Assembly: GCF_004331485.1 (NCBI RefSeq)
Contig: NZ_SJKD01000002.1
Span: 124,001-188,000 of the forward strand
Direction of reading: 5' to 3'
DNA length: 64,000 nucleotides
Origin: Kribbella capetownensis
GTDB lineage: Bacteria > Actinomycetota > Actinomycetes > Propionibacteriales > Kribbellaceae
The position numbers and the translations under genes are program-made. A model generated the notes under the pieces. It did not search any database. It saw nothing but the letters and a program-made list of their open reading frames with translations, and was not told the DNA's origin. Shown here in pieces: positions 61,043 through 64,000 of this stretch. The number at the start of each line of letters is the position of its first letter. The first letter of the stretch is position 1.

Positions 61043-63520
61043 GTGACCGGAGCTGGACCGTCGACCTTCGGTGAGCTGCTGCGTGCGTGGCGGGAACGAG
61101 CGCTGCTCACCCAGGAAGAACTCGCGCAGCGATCCGGTCTCGATCCACGGACCCTGCGGCGCTGGGAGACCGGAGAGTCCGTCCGGCCGCGTGGCAGCTC
61201 CCTGCGACTGGTCGCGGAGGTTCTCGGGCTGACCGACGACGAGTCGCTCGAGCTGGCGACCGCCGCGCGCGGAGCGACGGTCACAGTGCCCGACAGGCCG
61301 CAGCAATTGCCGCCCGCCCCTTCGCATTTCGTCGGCCGGCTCGAGGAGTTGGCCGCCTTGCAAGCCGGCGTCACCGAGGGCCGGTCCGTCATCGCTGTCG
61401 AGGGAATGGCTGGGGTCGGCAAGACGGCCTTCGTGGTCCAGGCGGGCTTGTTGCTTGCGCCGGAGTTCCCCGACGGCCAGATCTTCATCGACCTGCACGG
61501 GTTCAGCGACCGCATGCACCCGCTCGAACCGGACCAGGCGCTGGCCCGGACCATGCGGGCCCTGGGTGTGCCGGGCGATCAGCTCCCGGTCGACGTCGAG
61601 GAGTGCGCGGGCCTGTTCCGCAGCCTGGTCGCCGATCGACGGCTGCTCTTCGTCTACGACAACGTGGCCGGCGCCGGTCAGGTCGCACCGCTGCTGCCGG
61701 CCACCCCGACCTGCCAGGTCCTCACCACCAGCCGCCACACCCTCGCGAGCCTCGACCGGGGCGCAACCATCCGACTCGGCACACTGCCCCGGCTGGAAGC
61801 CATCGATTTGTTCACCCGTGCTTCGGAATCCACGGACCTGAGCTCCGGTCAGCTGACCGATTTGGTCGAGCTCTGCGGCCGTCTTCCACTCGCACTGCGG
61901 ATCGCGGCGGCCCGGCTGCGGTCCCGGCCCTCGTGGCAACTGGCCGACTTGGTACTGCGGTTGCAGGAGCAGCGTGCCGCCGTACTGGACCGGCTCGATG
62001 ACGAAACGCTCGGAGTGTCCGCTGCCCTCGACCTGTCGTACGCCGCGCTGGACGAGCCGACCCGACGCGCCTACAGGCTGGTCGGCCTGATCCCTGGCCC
62101 GGATGTCGACCTCGGAGCGGCGGCAGCGCTGTTCGGCACCGATGACGCCGCCGCCCGCTCGGCGCTGGAGACCCTGCAGGACCTGCACTTACTCGACGAG
62201 GGTCCGGCCGGGCGCTACAGCCTGCACGACCTCACCCGCGCGCACGCGGCCCGGCACGCCCAGGCCACCGAGACTGCGCAGGACCGGTTGGCTGCGCTGA
62301 TCAGACTCCTCGACCACTACTGCGCATGGGCGAGTGCGGCCATGGACCTGGCCCATCCGTACACCCGCAGTCGGCGACCGGATCCGCCGTACGTGGTGGA
62401 CCCGCCGGACTGGACCGCCGATCAGGCGAACGGATGGCTCGACACCGAGCTGCCCAACGTGGTGGCCGGCGCCCGGGCCGCCCGCGAACTCGAGCTGCAT
62501 CGGTACGTCGGCGACCTGGCCGGCCTGGTGCACCGGCAGCTGATCATGCGCAACCGGCTCGGCGAGGCCGACGTACTGCACCGGCTGGCGCTGGAGTCCG
62601 CTGACGATCTGGGTGACCAGGCCGCCGCAGCCAGGGCGCACGGAGACATCGGCCGGATACGTCGGCGCCAGAACAACTACCCCGCCGCCGCCCACCACCT
62701 CGCCCAGGCGCTGTCGCTGGCCGCCGCGGAGGGTCTGACTCTGGTGGAGGTGGAGGCGCACATCGGGCTGGCTGCGACAGTGCAGTACGGCGGCAGCCCT
62801 GTGGATGCCGACGAGCATCTCACCCGCGCACTGCGGCTGGCGGAGGACGCCGGCGACGACCTGGGGCAAATCGAGGCGCACTCCACGATCGCCCACGCGC
62901 GGCTGAGCAAGGGCGCGTACCGGACGGCCGTGAGTCACTTCGACCAGGCCTTGGCACTGGCCAGACGAGTCGGCTACCCGGCGCGGAAGGTCGACGCCCT
63001 GATCGGCCGTGGTCGGGCCGAGGCAGAGCTCGGGCGAACGGCCGCCGCCGTGGAGGGGTTCCGCCGTGCAGTGGCGCTGTCGCGTGAGGAGGGTCTACCC
63101 ATCGGCGAGCTCGCCGGCATGTACAACCTGGGCAACGCCCGCCGCCGCAGCGGCGACCCGTCGTCCGCGCTGGACTCCTACCGCGAAGTGCTCGCGGTAG
63201 CGGTCCGCACCGGGAACCGGAACTGGCAGTACGAGGCACACCAGGGGATGGGACGCGCGTACGTCGACCTGGGTGACGGCCGGTCCGCGCTCGAGCATCA
63301 CCGGCAGGCTCAGCTCCTGGCCGAGCGACGGCGACTGCGTCTCGATCTCGCGCGGGCCGAAGACGGCCTTGGCGCGGCGTTCGCCGTCCTCGGCGACCCG
63401 GCCCGGGCCAAGCAGCACTGGCAGGCGGCGCTCACCCTCCTCGCCGAGCTCGGCGTCGAGCACACCGACGACCCAGAGACCAGCCGCGAGGCAATCACCC
63501 AGAAGCTCGCCGCCAACTGA
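61043..63520 (+). CDS. XRE-STAND-TPR regulator
   Basis: An 825-residue protein starting at GTG 61043 with GGGGAGG 5 bases upstream; a GTG 39 bases earlier is in frame. Residues about 5-65 form an XRE helix-turn-helix (FGELLRAWRERALLTQEELA, RSGLDPRTLRRWETGESVRP). An NB-ARC-type ATPase follows (HFVGRLEELAALQ, VEGMAGVGKTAFVVQAGLL, LLFVYDNVAGAGQ, LTTSRHTLAS, LCGRLPLALRIAAARL). From residue about 430 on are TPR repeats with regular 40-residue spacing. This is the AfsR-like layout with XRE in place of SARP. It probably acts as a ligand-gated DNA-binding switch. Confidence 0.88.
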   Translation: MTGAGPSTFGELLRAWRERALLTQEELAQRSGLDPRTLRRWETGESVRPRGSSLRLVAEVLGLTDDESLELATAARGATVTVPDRPQQLPPAPSHFVGRLEELAALQAGVTEGRSVIAVEGMAGVGKTAFVVQAGLLLAPEFPDGQIFIDLHGFSDRMHPLEPDQALARTMRALGVPGDQLPVDVEECAGLFRSLVADRRLLFVYDNVAGAGQVAPLLPATPTCQVLTTSRHTLASLDRGATIRLGTLPRLEAIDLFTRASESTDLSSGQLTDLVELCGRLPLALRIAAARLRSRPSWQLADLVLRLQEQRAAVLDRLDDETLGVSAALDLSYAALDEPTRRAYRLVGLIPGPDVDLGAAAALFGTDDAAARSALETLQDLHLLDEGPAGRYSLHDLTRAHAARHAQATETAQDRLAALIRLLDHYCAWASAAMDLAHPYTRSRRPDPPYVVDPPDWTADQANGWLDTELPNVVAGARAARELELHRYVGDLAGLVHRQLIMRNRLGEADVLHRLALESADDLGDQAAAARAHGDIGRIRRRQNNYPAAAHHLAQALSLAAAEGLTLVEVEAHIGLAATVQYGGSPVDADEHLTRALRLAEDAGDDLGQIEAHSTIAHARLSKGAYRTAVSHFDQALALARRVGYPARKVDALIGRGRAEAELGRTAAAVEGFRRAVALSREEGLPIGELAGMYNLGNARRRSGDPSSALDSYREVLAVAVRTGNRNWQYEAHQGMGRAYVDLGDGRSALEHHRQAQLLAERRRLRLDLARAEDGLGAAFAVLGDPARAKQHWQAALTLLAELGVEHTDDPETSREAITQKLAAN

Positions 63521-63664
63521 CGATCACTTGGCGGCCGGGCGCTCCGGACCAGGCTGGCGATCGAGAGTCTCGTCCCACCCCGCGCCACAGAGTCCTCCTA
63601 GAACGGACGACGGCCAGTGCGCCGCCTACCGCCAAAGAGCGCGCCGCCAGGCCCGTACAGGTTG

Positions 63665-64000
63665 TCAGACGGGCTGGTGTTGGGACTGTTTGTGGGCGAT
63701 TGATCGGGCCACGATGGCGGCGTCTTCGCCGACGCCGAAGAGCACCGCGGACTTGCGTTTGCGCAGGAAGTGGACGCCGCAGAAGTACAGGCCGGGGACC
63801 ACCGTGCTTGCACCGTCGTCGGTGAGCGGGAAGCCCATGGCGTCGAACGCAGGGAACCGCATCCAGCGGGCGTAGTCGGGGCGGAACCCGGAGGTGAGGA
63901 TCACCACGCCGAACCCGTTGAGGTCCAGCTCCATCGGCGGGTCGGCGCGGAAGCGCGGAGGGTCGGGCAGCTCGGGTGCCGTGATCCCCTTGGCGGGGAG
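63665..64000 (-). CDS. flavin monooxygenase-like protein (CzcO type), N-terminus cut off
   Basis: The 111 visible residues are the C-terminal end of a flavoprotein that runs off the right edge. Features: FGVVILTSGFRPDYARWMRF, the strand and ATG-like motif of flavin monooxygenases in which the hydroxylase family has GYRPD; VVPGLYFCGVHFLRKRKSAVLFGVGEDAAIVA, which closes the FAD domain in the CzcO/MnoCzcO group. The end is AHKQSQHQPV. Family members oxidise hydrophobic or amine substrates with NADPH; this one cannot be placed further. The 144 bases before it (63521-63664) hold no gene. Confidence 0.75.
   Translation of the reverse strand, partial: LPAKGITAPELPDPPRFRADPPMELDLNGFGVVILTSGFRPDYARWMRFPAFDAMGFPLTDDGASTVVPGLYFCGVHFLRKRKSAVLFGVGEDAAIVARSIAHKQSQHQPV

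Overview
The window is high-GC DNA with many GTG starts, tightly overlapping operons, and several LuxR/SARP-type STAND regulators. There is a second DnaN-like clamp, sugar ABC transport without its own ATPase, and an actinobacterial style of ECF and GntR/LacI regulation. This points to a soil actinomycete; a Kribbella-like member of the Nocardioidales is my best guess, from general gene content only. I see no rRNA, tRNA, CRISPR array, insertion sequence or replication origin.

Layout. 1-8.1 kb: a cut-off methyltransferase, a large SARP/STAND regulator, a LytM-like small protein, a GNAT enzyme, a cold-shock gene with a hairpin leader, a divergent MFS/MarR pair and a P-loop kinase. 8.1-11 kb: an ECF sigma factor with a SnoaL-like tail, a DHFR-like reductase, a relic of hydroxypyruvate isomerase and a ketopantoate reductase-like gene. 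11-17.1 kb: a sugar utilisation operon (binding protein, two permeases, GH35 beta-galactosidase) with a divergent LacI regulator and two matching operators.

17.1-32.4 kb and 46.9-50.2 kb form what looks like an oxalate-use locus. It has succinyl-CoA synthetase (sucCD) followed by a wrecked glxR, an OxlT-like MFS carrier, a TPP enzyme of the oxalyl-CoA decarboxylase family, formyl-CoA:oxalate CoA-transferase (frc), an ADP-forming acyl-CoA ligase, and an Nramp-like carrier without the usual metal motif plus a small membrane partner. Some 15 kb further on are a GntR/FCD regulator, an NAD-dependent formate dehydrogenase and a LysR regulator. Read together: oxalate is imported, activated by CoA transfer, decarboxylated to formyl-CoA, and released as formate that is oxidised to CO2 with NADH gain. 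Two identical CATACGGTATGCA sites lie in front of the carrier/sucC and the decarboxylase. The broken hyi and glxR genes suggest that the glycerate (assimilatory) branch was lost here. Three Gfo/Idh/MocA dehydrogenases (21.7-24.6 kb) sit inside this block and probably serve a sugar or inositol-like pathway.

32.6-46.7 kb: a MalT-like LuxR regulator, cytochrome bd oxidase (cydAB), a GH15 enzyme, a type II NADH dehydrogenase-like flavoprotein and a GMC oxidoreductase, then a second MalT-like regulator on the other strand and zwf. A near-identical 21-base palindrome precedes both the GH15 gene and zwf. About 660 bases (44.65-45.31 kb) hold no convincing gene.

50.3-64 kb: ordinary accessory genes (hydrolase, acyltransferase, DnaN paralogue, TetR, kinase, methyltransferase, three acetyltransferase domains in two genes, a DHFR-like gene, a Cys/His-rich small protein), two more large STAND regulators, and a cut-off flavin monooxygenase-like gene at the right edge.
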